DNA of 64,000 nucleotides from Bacillus manliponensis (GCF_000712595.1 NZ_JOTN01000005.1:124001-188000); one strand, 5' to 3'; positions 1 through 7,521 are shown, counted from the first letter of the stretch. The notes: generated by a model not told the origin, from the sequence alone. Numbers and translations are program-made.

Positions 1-2
1 TT

Positions 3-446
3 ATTGGATTCACAGAAAAAGAATTAGGAAATTCTATATTAGAAAGATGTACTAATATATATAAAATTCGTTTTGAATTAGAAAAAGAAAATATACAAAC
101 GCCTATTCATATTTTTGGGTGTTTAGACCCATTGAATATACTTGCTTATTATATGTGTGGTGCCGATATATTCGATGGTCTATCTTGGTTAAGATATTCG
201 TTTGAAAATAACATACCTTCTTATCTGAATAGTTCTGCTATTTCAAGTGGGAAATGGGATAAAGAAGATTCTGAAGTAAGAGCGCTCACCTTCTCTGAAA
301 ATTTACAATTGTTAGTTGGATTGACTGATAAAATGAATCAGTTTTCAGAAGAATATGATTGGAGTACCTTAGGTCTAGAAGAGGGAATAACAGAACAACT
401 TAAAGGGTTAATAAAACGTGTAGGAGAAACGATAGGGGGAAAATAA
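3..446 (+). CDS. 3' end of TGT/DpdA-like protein (type IV CBASS Cap10-like), partial
   Basis: The reading frame is open from the window edge, so the N-terminus is missing; an internal TTG at 132 is not the real start. The visible C-terminal 147 residues contain IHIFGCLDPLNILAYY followed by CGADIFDGLSWLRY. This matches the H-x-FG...GxDxFD region of archaeal-type tRNA-guanine transglycosylases and DpdA-like base-exchange enzymes, which swap guanine for a 7-deazaguanine. The stop is one base before the start of a CD-NTase gene. A TGT-like protein next to a CD-NTase is characteristic of type IV CBASS, where the TGT homologue is called Cap10. The family assignment is good; the assignment to CBASS rests on this neighbour only, because the expected QueC-like and OGG-like partners would lie left of the window. 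Confidence 0.75.
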   Translation: MGFTEKELGNSILERCTNIYKIRFELEKENIQTPIHIFGCLDPLNILAYYMCGADIFDGLSWLRYSFENNIPSYLNSSAISSGKWDKEDSEVRALTFSENLQLLVGLTDKMNQFSEEYDWSTLGLEEGITEQLKGLIKRVGETIGGK

Positions 447-447
447 A

Positions 448-1371
448 ATGGGTGGGAGTAATGGGGGATACAGTATACCAACTAAATCTTTACAAGAATT
501 AGAAGCTGAGCGAATTGAAAGGGAGAAACAACTGAATTATGAAAGAGAAGTAAATGAATTTTTGCAATCACTATTCAAAGATATTAACAATCGGAATGTT
601 GAACAAGTTAATAAACACTTAGATACTTTGAAAAAAGCTTTAGAAAAAGACAGTGAAGATATTTATGAATTGAAATTTGGAGGTTCTGTAAGTAAACATA
701 CCTATACAAATGGCTTAAGTGATATAGATATGTTAGTAAGAATAAATAAAAGCTCTTTTATAAATGCGAAGCCCGAAGAAGTATTAAGTCATTTTGCTAA
801 GAAAATTCAAGAGCGATTGCCTAAAACAAATGTTTCAGTAGGTAAATTAGCTGTGACTGTTAAATTTTCTAGTGGAAGTGAGATTCAATTACTCCCTAGC
901 ATTAAAACAGCCACAGGTTATAAAATTGCTAAACCAGGTAAAAACGAATGGAGTAATGTCATAAAACCTGAGAAATTTGCAACTAAATTAACAAAAGTTA
1001 ATCAGGCCAATAGTGGAAGGGTAGTACCGTTAATTAAATTATTTAAAGGAATAAATGATACTTTTCCTAAAAATAAGAGGTTATCAGGATATCATATCGA
1101 GTCTCTAGGAATTGATGCTTTTAAAAAGTATACTGGTAAAAATACCTATAAAGGAATGACTGAACATTTTTGTAAACATGTTCAACAAGCTGTACTAAGA
1201 CCGATTAAGGATAGTACAGGACAATCAATACATGTAGATGGATATTTAGGTGGAAGTAATAGTCAGGAAAGAAAGCAGATAAGTCATAATTTTAAGATGT
1301 TAGGAAAGAGATTGAGCCAAGCAAATGCAATGGCAGCTACTGAAAAATGGAAAGATATTTTAGGTTACTAG
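448..1371 (+). CDS. CD-NTase nucleotidyltransferase (CBASS cyclase)
   Basis: A 307-aa protein that likely makes a cyclic oligonucleotide alarm signal on phage infection. It has the DNA-polymerase-beta-type nucleotidyltransferase signature: GGSVSKHTYTNGLSDIDMLV (about residues 76-95), i.e. GS followed by the metal-binding DxD pair, and a later EIQLLPS strand (about 148-154) that could supply the third acidic residue. An OAS1/CD-NTase-like helical region follows. Length is within the usual CD-NTase range. The ATG at 448 follows AGGGGGA with good spacing, giving a glycine-rich N-terminus (MGGSNGGYS). It is directly coupled to the upstream TGT-like gene. No effector gene is visible to the right, so the effector should be upstream outside the window. 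Specific nucleotide product is not predictable. Confidence 0.85.
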   Translation: MGGSNGGYSIPTKSLQELEAERIEREKQLNYEREVNEFLQSLFKDINNRNVEQVNKHLDTLKKALEKDSEDIYELKFGGSVSKHTYTNGLSDIDMLVRINKSSFINAKPEEVLSHFAKKIQERLPKTNVSVGKLAVTVKFSSGSEIQLLPSIKTATGYKIAKPGKNEWSNVIKPEKFATKLTKVNQANSGRVVPLIKLFKGINDTFPKNKRLSGYHIESLGIDAFKKYTGKNTYKGMTEHFCKHVQQAVLRPIKDSTGQSIHVDGYLGGSNSQERKQISHNFKMLGKRLSQANAMAATEKWKDILGY

Positions 1372-1401
1372 GAACACATTAAAATGGTTTTATTAATTAT
1401 G

Positions 1402-1473
1402 TAAGTAAAATATTGTCTCTTTTTAATGACAAAATTGTACTTACATTTATTTCAAAGAACAATATTTTACTTA
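1402..1473. repeat. 15-bp inverted repeat after the CD-NTase
   Basis: TAAGTAAAATATTGT at 1402-1416 is exactly complementary to ACAATATTTTACTTA at 1459-1473, separated by 42 bases. It lies in the non-coding stretch that follows the CBASS genes and could be a remnant element end or a weak termination structure. No T-run follows either arm immediately. Confidence 0.55.
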
Positions 1474-1510
1474 TATTTTGTAGCGAAAATTAGTATTTTT
1501 TGTACAATGA

Positions 1511-1556
1511 ATAATCGGTTCCTTAGCGTATAGGGAATCGATTAATTTGTTTCTAA
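1511..1556 (+). terminator. Possible terminator (imperfect hairpin)
   Basis: AATCGGTTCCT and AGGGAATCGATT form an imperfect stem around TAGCGTAT, followed by a T-rich AATTTGTTT. It is a plausible but weak end for the CD-NTase transcript. Confidence 0.4.
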
Positions 1557-1653
1557 AAGTACAATTTTCTCGAAATAGTGTTCTGATCCTTACTATGGGT
1601 AATTTATTTGAGTTTTTACTTTTAAAGTTAACAGAATTTAAGCGAAGATATAT

Positions 1654-1671
1654 TTGTAAACTAGTTTACAA
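1654..1671. promoter_or_regulatory. Perfect 18-bp palindrome, possible operator
   Basis: TTGTAAACTAGTTTACAA is a perfect palindrome in the non-coding region between the CBASS genes and the HNH/AAA operon. Its size and AT-rich half-sites resemble a dimeric repressor site. The binding protein is unknown, and the site is over 300 bases from the next start codon. Confidence 0.4.
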
Positions 1672-1688
1672 GGATTAAATTAATATAG

Positions 1689-1970
1689 CGCATAAGTAAG
1701 CGTAAATCTGGTGATATCACGTACCATCTGTGGGATGAGAACCTTAAAACAGGCGACTTCAAATTCAAGAGCAATTACATTGATTGGTCTCCATCACAAG
1801 CAGGTGTAATAGAACCACAACCTGGTGAAGAGTACATTGTTGTTTGCAAGCGCCAAGAAGTGGACAGTGTAAAAATATCTCTTTTCCTTTCATTTTGGGA
1901 AATGCTCAGATCAGTCAGAAACACGCAAGAAAGCATAAAAACGTGGTATTGTTACCAAAATTCTTATTGA
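1689..1970 (+). pseudogene. Remnant of an unrecognised gene
   Basis: An open frame of about 93 codons without any usable start codon or ribosome binding site, beginning just after a TAG and ending at TGA 1968-1970. The first 57 codons read like real protein (for example YHLWDENLKTGDFKFKSNY and EPQPGEEYIVVCKR), with balanced composition and normal codon use. The last 30 codons are lower quality and may be out of the original frame. I read this as the tail of a gene that was truncated by recombination at the left. The family is not recognised. The remainder of 1372-1997 holds only the repeats listed separately. Confidence 0.5.
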
Positions 1971-1997
1971 ACTTATTTGGAAGGACTGTTTAAAATT

Positions 1998-3656
1998 ATG
2001 GCTAATAAGAATGCAAATCAAAATATGGAAATTGATAATATTGAAACTGACTTTGATTTTGAAGAAGTAGAAGGTTTCTTATCAAAACAGTTAGAGGACA
2101 GCTTTTCTGATTTAGAACTACTGGAAAACGAAAGAGAATCGATAGCAGATCCTGATTCTTTAGGAAAAGTAGTATTGGATGAAGTTTGGAAACAGTTTGG
2201 GAATCAAATTGGACTTGACATGACGAATGAGACATTAATTCAAAAATATGATAGAGAGCATCCTCAACAATATAAGGATATTGCTAATTCGGTACTGCAA
2301 GACCAACAATACAAAGATGCCAATGAGGCAATGAAGGAAAAACAAAAAGCCGGCACTTTAAAGGATGAATATACAGGGAAAAACTTAAAGCATAATGAAA
2401 ATGCTAATTTAGACCATGTAGTATCTAGAAAAGAATTATTTGAAAATCAAAGAAGAAAGCAAGCAAATTTAAGTGTAGCTGATCTTGCCAACAAAGAAGA
2501 AAATCTAAAGGCGACTAACGAATCTTTAAATAAAAGCAAAGGTGCAAAGAGCAACAAAGAATATTTAGAAAAACGCGAGGCTAGAGAAAAAGAACTTATT
2601 AAACAAAACGAAAGGGCAAATAAAAAAATCGATGAATCAAACATGTCAGATGTTGATAAACGTTTACAAAAAGAAAAAAATGATAAACGATTAAAGGATA
2701 AGTTTGCTGCTGATGATGATTCTATGATGAAAGCTGATAAAGAAGCAAGAAAAGCAATTAATAAAGATATTACAGTTAATGCAGCAAAAGAAGTTGGCAA
2801 AAAAGCAGGGAAAGATGCCTTAAAGGTAATGGCTGTATCAGCACTCTTTACATTGTTGAAGGAAATTATGAACGGCTTAATCCGTTTTTTTAAGGCGGGA
2901 TCTAAGTCGTTTAATGGATTCTTATCTGAGATGCGTGAATCGATTAAATCATTCTTTTCCAAGATTTTCAGTTTCATTCAAACGGGAGCATCAACATTAA
3001 TTGGTACCATTATTTCTGAAATCTTCGGTCCTATTGTAAGTACTTTTAAGAAATTGGTAAGTGTAATTAAGCAAGGGGTATATTCTCTTATAGATGCAGT
3101 TAATTATCTTCGTGATAAGAAGAATAAGGACAAACCGTTCTCAGCAAAGGTAGCACAAGTCGGAAAAATCATAACTGTTGGATTAGTTGGCGGCAGTGCG
3201 ATTTTTTTAGGAGAGGTTTTTGAAAAATTCTTACTAACCGTTCCTGGAATGCAAATTGAGATCCCTCTAATAGGATCTCTTGCTAATATGATTGGCTTAT
3301 TCTTATCAAGTTTAGTATCTGGATTAGTTGGTGCCATCGTGTTAAATCTTATCGATAAGTTTATCGCCAAAAAGGTAAAAGAAGAAAAGGACCAACAAAT
3401 TATCGATAAGAAAAATGGGATTATGAATCTTCAACAAGTACAACGTTTTGTAGCTGAAAATCGTGTAGTAGCATTGAAAGAAAATGTTATGAACGAAATC
3501 TCAGAGAATCACGTATTGGCAAAGGACATAATGCGACAATCGCTTAATAAGATATTTGATGATAATCATGCTAGTAGTTCTAAAAACAAGAACAATATTA
3601 CTGAAAATCAGAGAGAACTACTTCAAATACAAAAAGATTTAGAAGGCTTACTTTAA
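1998..3656 (+). CDS. HNH-like nuclease domain fused to membrane segments, unknown system
   Basis: A 552-aa protein, first gene of a three-gene operon. I do not recognise the full-length family. Around residues 125-190 it has an HNH-like pattern: DEYTGKNLKHNENANLDHVV, with D139-H140 as the candidate metal/catalytic pair, then about 30 residues later EENLKATNESLNKSKG, resembling the NL...N..K half of HNH nucleases. The middle (190-270) is highly charged and helical. Residues 280-470 carry three or four hydrophobic segments (for example LVGGSAIFLGEVF and LIGSLANMIGLFLSSLVSGL), so the protein is probably membrane-embedded. I chose ATG 1998 (MANKNANQ) because GGAAGGA lies 12 bases upstream; TTG 1977 is less likely. 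The hypothesis is a membrane-held nuclease activated by its partners. Confidence 0.7.
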   Translation: MANKNANQNMEIDNIETDFDFEEVEGFLSKQLEDSFSDLELLENERESIADPDSLGKVVLDEVWKQFGNQIGLDMTNETLIQKYDREHPQQYKDIANSVLQDQQYKDANEAMKEKQKAGTLKDEYTGKNLKHNENANLDHVVSRKELFENQRRKQANLSVADLANKEENLKATNESLNKSKGAKSNKEYLEKREAREKELIKQNERANKKIDESNMSDVDKRLQKEKNDKRLKDKFAADDDSMMKADKEARKAINKDITVNAAKEVGKKAGKDALKVMAVSALFTLLKEIMNGLIRFFKAGSKSFNGFLSEMRESIKSFFSKIFSFIQTGASTLIGTIISEIFGPIVSTFKKLVSVIKQGVYSLIDAVNYLRDKKNKDKPFSAKVAQVGKIITVGLVGGSAIFLGEVFEKFLLTVPGMQIEIPLIGSLANMIGLFLSSLVSGLVGAIVLNLIDKFIAKKVKEEKDQQIIDKKNGIMNLQQVQRFVAENRVVALKENVMNEISENHVLAKDIMRQSLNKIFDDNHASSSKNKNNITENQRELLQIQKDLEGLL

Positions 3657-3668
3657 AGGTGATGAGAA

Positions 3669-4832
3669 ATGACAAAGGTAATGACTAGAGAGGAATCCTC
3701 AACTAATGAACAGACAATGATAGTGTCTACCAGAGGTGAGGGTTTCAATAAAAAGAAAAATGAGTTAAAAGCATTCAGTGAGAAACTGCCTAAAGAAGCA
3801 GAGTTACCTAGTGTCCCAGTTACGGGAGGGTTATTTGGGTGGTTTAACTACGATGTGACGGGTAGTGACTTAAACAGGCTTACTGAAAGTATTCAAGATA
3901 AAATGATTGAGCAGAATAAAGTTCTTGTTAGAACGATTCAAGAGTTTAATACGATTTACGATACTTTTTCTGCATTAGATAAAGAGTACATTCAGGGAAT
4001 TTTAATCTCATTAAAAGCAGCTGAAGAAGCAAATGTAAAAGCATTAAAGGGAATAGAAGGCGTTGAGACAAATCAAGACGAGATTAAACAAATCATTAAT
4101 CAACAAAAACAGGTAATTCAGGTTCTGCAAAACTTTAAAGAAAAGATTGAGAGAATAGAACACTTATCAGACGTGGATACAATTTTTGCTATCTATTCAA
4201 CAATGCAAGATAATGTTACAGCAATCGAAGCAAAGATTGAAGCTCACGAACTGACATTAGCTGACCTGATTAATGAAACGAAATCATTGTTATCTTCACA
4301 GTCAGATTTTCAAGATCATATGAATCAAATAAAAGAAAACCAAGTTAAGCAATATCAAACAGTGAAACAACTGGTATCACACCAAAATAATAGCATATCT
4401 AAAATCGAAGCAATTAATACAGTAAACAAGGCTGATATCGAAACACTAAATAAAGAAGTTGCTAATCAGGTAGAAAAACTCGGTGATTTAAAACAATTAT
4501 TTCAGGATGATATCCAGATCTTATCAAATAAAGTCGTTCGAAACAATTCAGAGTTTGATGCCAAACTCGTTTCAACAACTAACGAAGTCAGAAAAAACAA
4601 GACAGATTTTGAAAATGCTATTAAGGAACTCAACGTTGGAATTGAGCAACAAGCAGTAAGTATGAATTCATATTTTGAATCTGAATTGTCAAAGGCAAAA
4701 AATGAGATTAGAGAGCTTAATCTGTTGACAGTAAGCTTAACAAAAGGGTTGAAGACTACTCGAGTTTTTTCATTTGCTAGTATTGCTATAACATGTGTTT
4801 TAGTGCTTTTGATAATAAGTGGGGTGCTATGA
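3669..4832 (+). CDS. Coiled-coil protein with C-terminal membrane anchor
   Basis: A 387-aa protein, second gene of the HNH/coiled-coil/AAA operon, with AAAGGTGATG ahead of the ATG. Residues 1-60 are variable and include GGLFGWFNYDVTGSDLN. From about 60 to 350 the protein is almost entirely heptad-like helix rich in Q, N, E, K and I, so it should form a long coiled coil. The last 22 residues (FSFASIAITCVLVLLIISGV) are a single hydrophobic helix at the extreme C-terminus, as in tail-anchored proteins. There is no signal peptide. The stop overlaps the start of the ATPase gene (ATGA), implying co-translation and a shared complex. It could be a sensor or scaffold that links the membrane nuclease to the ATPase. 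No family name is assigned; the coiled coil weakly recalls TelA-like proteins. Confidence 0.75.
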   Translation: MTKVMTREESSTNEQTMIVSTRGEGFNKKKNELKAFSEKLPKEAELPSVPVTGGLFGWFNYDVTGSDLNRLTESIQDKMIEQNKVLVRTIQEFNTIYDTFSALDKEYIQGILISLKAAEEANVKALKGIEGVETNQDEIKQIINQQKQVIQVLQNFKEKIERIEHLSDVDTIFAIYSTMQDNVTAIEAKIEAHELTLADLINETKSLLSSQSDFQDHMNQIKENQVKQYQTVKQLVSHQNNSISKIEAINTVNKADIETLNKEVANQVEKLGDLKQLFQDDIQILSNKVVRNNSEFDAKLVSTTNEVRKNKTDFENAIKELNVGIEQQAVSMNSYFESELSKAKNEIRELNLLTVSLTKGLKTTRVFSFASIAITCVLVLLIISGVL

Positions 4833-5953
4833 TGATTTCAGAGCATTACAAACGCCAGCTGATGAAAGAAGCTAAGCAGTTAGACGTTGCTTTAGGACAA
4901 ACATCTGAATTGGAAAGATTAGCTCAAGAAATAACTGACGAACAAGTTGATAAAGCTGTTCTAGAGCTCATTAAAAACCTAGGTATCTTAACTAAGAAAC
5001 AATCTTTACCCAGAATGGAGCAAAAGCAAGAAAAAATTATTGAGACATTATATAAATATCTAGGAGCATCAAAAGTTGATGGTCTTATCCAAGACTTGAA
5101 AGAGTCTTCAAATGTTTCACTTGATGTGCTACTTAACCAATTAGACGAACTGGTTGGACTAGAAGATGTAAAGCAACAAGTCCGTGATTTGATTGACTAT
5201 AATCAAATACAACAATTACGAGTGAAAAACGGATTGAAGAAGTCTAACAAAACTTTGCACATGGCATTTCTGGGTAATCCCGGCACAGCTAAAACTACAG
5301 TGGCTCGTATTGTTGGGAGGATGTATAAAGCTATCGGATTATTAAGTAAAGGACAATTTATTGAAGCGAGTAGGACTGATTTAATTGCTGAGTACCAAGG
5401 ACAAACAGCAATCAAGGTAAAAAGGTTAATTAATCGTGCTAAAGGTGGAGTCCTATTTATTGATGAAGCGTATAGTCTAACTGAGAATGATCATAGTGAT
5501 AGTTATGGGAGAGAAAGTCTTACTGAGCTAACAAAGGCTCTAGAAGATTATCGAAATGACCTCGTTGTAATAGTAGCTGGATATACAGATTTGATGGACC
5601 AGTTCTTTGAATCCAACCCAGGATTAAAGTCAAGATTTAATACTTATATTTCATTTAGTGATTATTCACTAGATGAGCTTGTTCAAATATTCACTTACAC
5701 CTGCAAACAAAATGACTATATTGCCGATGAGCAAGCGATTAAAAAAGTCCGCGATTTGCTGCAAACGAAATTAAATGAAAAAGATGAACACTTTTCAAAT
5801 GGTCGTCTTGTTCGGAATTTATTTGATGATATAACACTTAATCAGTCGAAGAGACTGTCGAAATTTCCGGGGCATATTGCTAAAGAATCGTTGATGATAA
5901 TTACTAAAGAAGATGTTCCTCAAGATAGTGGACTTGTTTCCATAGACCAATAA
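4829..5953 (+). CDS. CbxX/SpoVK-type AAA+ ATPase
   Basis: A 374-aa ATPase, third gene of the operon. The N-terminal 110 residues are helical. The AAA+ module follows: LVGLEDVKQQVRDLIDY lead-in, Walker A GNPGTAKTT (about residues 146-154), Walker B GVLFIDEAYS (about 206-215), sensor 1 VVIVAGYTDLM and the arginine-containing NPGLKSRFN loop. This is the CbxX/CfxQ/SpoVK subfamily, which remodels protein partners. The longer upstream frame in the same register is rejected: ATG 4829 follows AGTGGGGTGCT and overlaps the previous stop as ATGA. Its neighbours suggest it energises or gates the membrane HNH protein. It is not a sporulation SpoVK orthologue by context. Confidence 0.85.
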   Translation: MMISEHYKRQLMKEAKQLDVALGQTSELERLAQEITDEQVDKAVLELIKNLGILTKKQSLPRMEQKQEKIIETLYKYLGASKVDGLIQDLKESSNVSLDVLLNQLDELVGLEDVKQQVRDLIDYNQIQQLRVKNGLKKSNKTLHMAFLGNPGTAKTTVARIVGRMYKAIGLLSKGQFIEASRTDLIAEYQGQTAIKVKRLINRAKGGVLFIDEAYSLTENDHSDSYGRESLTELTKALEDYRNDLVVIVAGYTDLMDQFFESNPGLKSRFNTYISFSDYSLDELVQIFTYTCKQNDYIADEQAIKKVRDLLQTKLNEKDEHFSNGRLVRNLFDDITLNQSKRLSKFPGHIAKESLMIITKEDVPQDSGLVSIDQ

Positions 5954-6010
5954 GCTGCTTGTTTAATAACTACTGCACAGTACAAGAATACTATTCAATA
6001 TACTAATATG

Positions 6011-6042
6011 ATGTTCAACAATCGGGCGCGATTGTTGAACAT
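6011..6042. repeat. Perfect 14-bp-stem hairpin
   Basis: ATGTTCAACAATCG and CGATTGTTGAACAT are perfectly complementary around the loop GGCG. No T-run follows, so this is not itself a classical terminator. It sits directly before a second, stronger hairpin, giving a double hairpin after the AAA+ operon. Confidence 0.75.
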
Positions 6043-6048
6043 GAAGTA

Positions 6049-6100
6049 AAAGGACGATACATATTAGACATGACTAATATGTATCGTCCTTTATTTTTTA
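6049..6100 (+). terminator. Strong intrinsic terminator of the HNH/AAA operon
   Basis: A perfect 19-bp stem (arms 6049-6067 and 6074-6092, starting AAAGGACGATAC) with a 6-base loop ACATGA is followed by ATTTTTTATG. It lies about 95 bases after the AAA+ stop codon and should end that transcript. Confidence 0.85.
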
Positions 6101-6568
6101 TGACTTTTTACAATTTAGGTCTTGATAATATAATAACGGTACGACTTTATTTCAAAGCGACAGTTTTATGTTATTTGCTTTGCGGGGTCCCCACATAAGG
6201 GGAGTTTTTTGTAACGGAAAAGTACAGAGTTGTGAAGTATATCGAATTCATATTTGAGATTAAATATACATTTATGTTGAATCAGGGATGGCTTGACTCG
6301 GAGCCTCTACAGGTATGATTCTCCTGCCAAGAACCCAGCTATAAAAGGAGTGTCAGGTTTCGCACAAGTTTATCATGCCTGCCACTCCAAGTAAAGCCGT
6401 GTTGTATATCGGTGAATAGCAGTTCTGCAACATTCTGCACTTTCGTTTTGCAATAAACAAATGAGAGTTATAAATAAGGAGAATAGGGGCTGGATTTAGA
6501 GGTTTTTGTGTTCAAGGTTAATACTGTATATACTATTAGGAAAAGAAAAGGTTGTATTTGCTTTCCTT
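6101..6568. other. Non-coding stretch with possible structured RNA
   Basis: No convincing reading frame in about 470 bases. Two structures stand out. TCCCCACATAAGGGGA followed by TTTTTT (about 6188-6211) looks like a small terminator. GGAGTGTCAGG near 6346 pairs at 10 of 11 positions with CCTGCCACTCC near 6379. The GC content rises locally between about 6280 and 6410, which is unusual in this AT-rich island and fits a structured RNA or an old element scar. No known RNA family is recognised. Confidence 0.35.
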
Positions 6569-6805
6569 TTATAGTTGCCCCTCTGATAACCTTTGTTCTA
6601 ATTCCTTAATTAGCTGAGAAGGATGAATATTTAAAGCACCAGCTAATGAGAATAAGGTGTTTATAGTTGGCTTTCTTTTTCCTCTTTCTAAAAGACTGAT
6701 ATAGGTCCTGTCTAACCCAGAATTAAATGCTAATTCTTCTTGGCTCATTTTTGAGCTAAGACGATGTTCCTGCAAGACAGTTCCAAAAATTTGTTCGATA
6801 TTCAA
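6569..6805 (-). CDS. XRE/HTH_3 regulator, C-protein-like
   Basis: A 78-aa DNA-binding regulator. One HTH_3 domain fills the protein: IFGTVLQEHRLSSKMSQEEL, then FNSGLDRTYISLLERGKRKP as recognition region, then TINTLFSLAGALNIHPSQLI. Size and sequence resemble controller (C) proteins of restriction-modification systems, which time expression by binding their own promoters. I chose TTG 6805 as start because AGGGAGAG lies 8 bases upstream; ATG 6832 would place that site inside the coding sequence. The gene diverges from an unknown 175-aa gene, with two GACTATAGTC palindromes in between that match the C-box form GACT..AGTC. It may regulate only its neighbour, or the island's defence genes as well. 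Confidence 0.8.
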   Translation of the reverse strand: MNIEQIFGTVLQEHRLSSKMSQEELAFNSGLDRTYISLLERGKRKPTINTLFSLAGALNIHPSQLIKELEQRLSEGQL

Positions 6806-6864
6806 GAAACCACTCTCCCTATGTTTATACAATAATTTTGGAAGAGGTGTTTCTTTAACTCCAC

Positions 6865-6876
6865 AGACTATAGTCT
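6865..6876. promoter_or_regulatory. C-box-like operator 1
   Basis: AGACTATAGTCT is a perfect palindrome about 60 bases upstream of the HTH gene start. Its core GACTATAGTC matches the GACT..AGTC form of operators bound by restriction-modification C proteins and is repeated at 6917-6926. Confidence 0.65.
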
Positions 6877-6916
6877 ACAAAATGGGTGCTGTTTTTTTAT
6901 TAATTGAATGATTGTA

Positions 6917-6926
6917 GACTATAGTC
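6917..6926. promoter_or_regulatory. C-box-like operator 2 and promoter of the 175-aa gene
   Basis: The second GACTATAGTC copy lies 51 bases from the first and 64 bases before the start of the rightward gene. A TATAAT -10 element at 6945-6950 would place its -35 region over this palindrome (TAGTCA at 6922-6927), so binding should repress or activate that promoter. A degenerate copy (AGTCTATAAT) overlaps the -10 itself. Confidence 0.6.
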
Positions 6927-6989
6927 ACGGAGAGGGTTCTAGTCTATAATATTAGAGTATAGTTTTTAGATAGAAAAAAGGATGATAAT

Positions 6990-7517
6990 TTGAGTATGAA
7001 TGACATCATGAATAGCATAAAGTTACCTGAGACATTAAAAGAATATTTATTAACAAGTAATAGAATGGAATCATTACTAAGTGAAGAGATTTTATTGGAT
7101 ATTGAGGAGATTTACATTCTTTATAAATCGCTATATAAATTTGATGAATCGGATTTTAGCTTGAATGTGATTAAATCGATTGACAGATGTAGAGATAGAA
7201 ATGGATTTTATTTTTATCTAAAGAAAGTATTAGACAGTGAATTGGAAATACAGTCTAAGGGTAATGTAGAACAAAATAATGAGGGTATAGTAATATCAGA
7301 AGATTTAATAGACGAGCAGTTTAAGGAAATTACTAAAGATTATATAGACTCAATTAATCAAATATACTTGGGTGAAAAAGTAATAGATTTAAAATGTGTA
7401 TATAAAAACTTAGGGAAATTAGAAGTGTTGAATACTCTTTTAGAAGATGAATACTTAAAAGGTTTACTTTCTTCAGGATACAAAATATTGGAGAATTATG
7501 AAGAAAGATTAAATTAA
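6990..7517 (+). CDS. Hypothetical protein, divergent from the C-like regulator
   Basis: A 175-aa soluble, acidic, mostly helical protein (TTG start at 6990 preceded by AAAAAAGGATG; ATG 6996 is an alternative). No known motif is recognised: there is no signal peptide, no membrane helix, no PD-(D/E)xK-like or methyltransferase pattern. A C-protein-like regulator with paired operators sits immediately upstream, and a strong terminator immediately downstream, so this is a single-gene unit under dedicated control. That arrangement would suit a toxic or dose-sensitive protein such as a toxin, nuclease or recombination factor, but this is inference from context only. Confidence 0.65.
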   Translation: MSMNDIMNSIKLPETLKEYLLTSNRMESLLSEEILLDIEEIYILYKSLYKFDESDFSLNVIKSIDRCRDRNGFYFYLKKVLDSELEIQSKGNVEQNNEGIVISEDLIDEQFKEITKDYIDSINQIYLGEKVIDLKCVYKNLGKLEVLNTLLEDEYLKGLLSSGYKILENYEERLN

Positions 7518-7521
7518 TCTA

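Noticed and set aside
132-446. A 104-codon gene starting at TTG 132
   Set aside because: The frame is open from the window edge with conserved TGT-like sequence before that codon, so it is the end of a longer gene.
2447-2977. A 176-codon minus-strand frame inside the HNH-like gene
   Set aside because: Low-complexity S/F/L-rich shadow of a Lys/Glu-rich coding strand, with no ribosome binding site.
6990-7517. Restriction endonuclease partner of the C-like protein
   Set aside because: No PD-(D/E)xK, HNH or GIY-YIG pattern is visible and no methyltransferase is adjacent; left as hypothetical.
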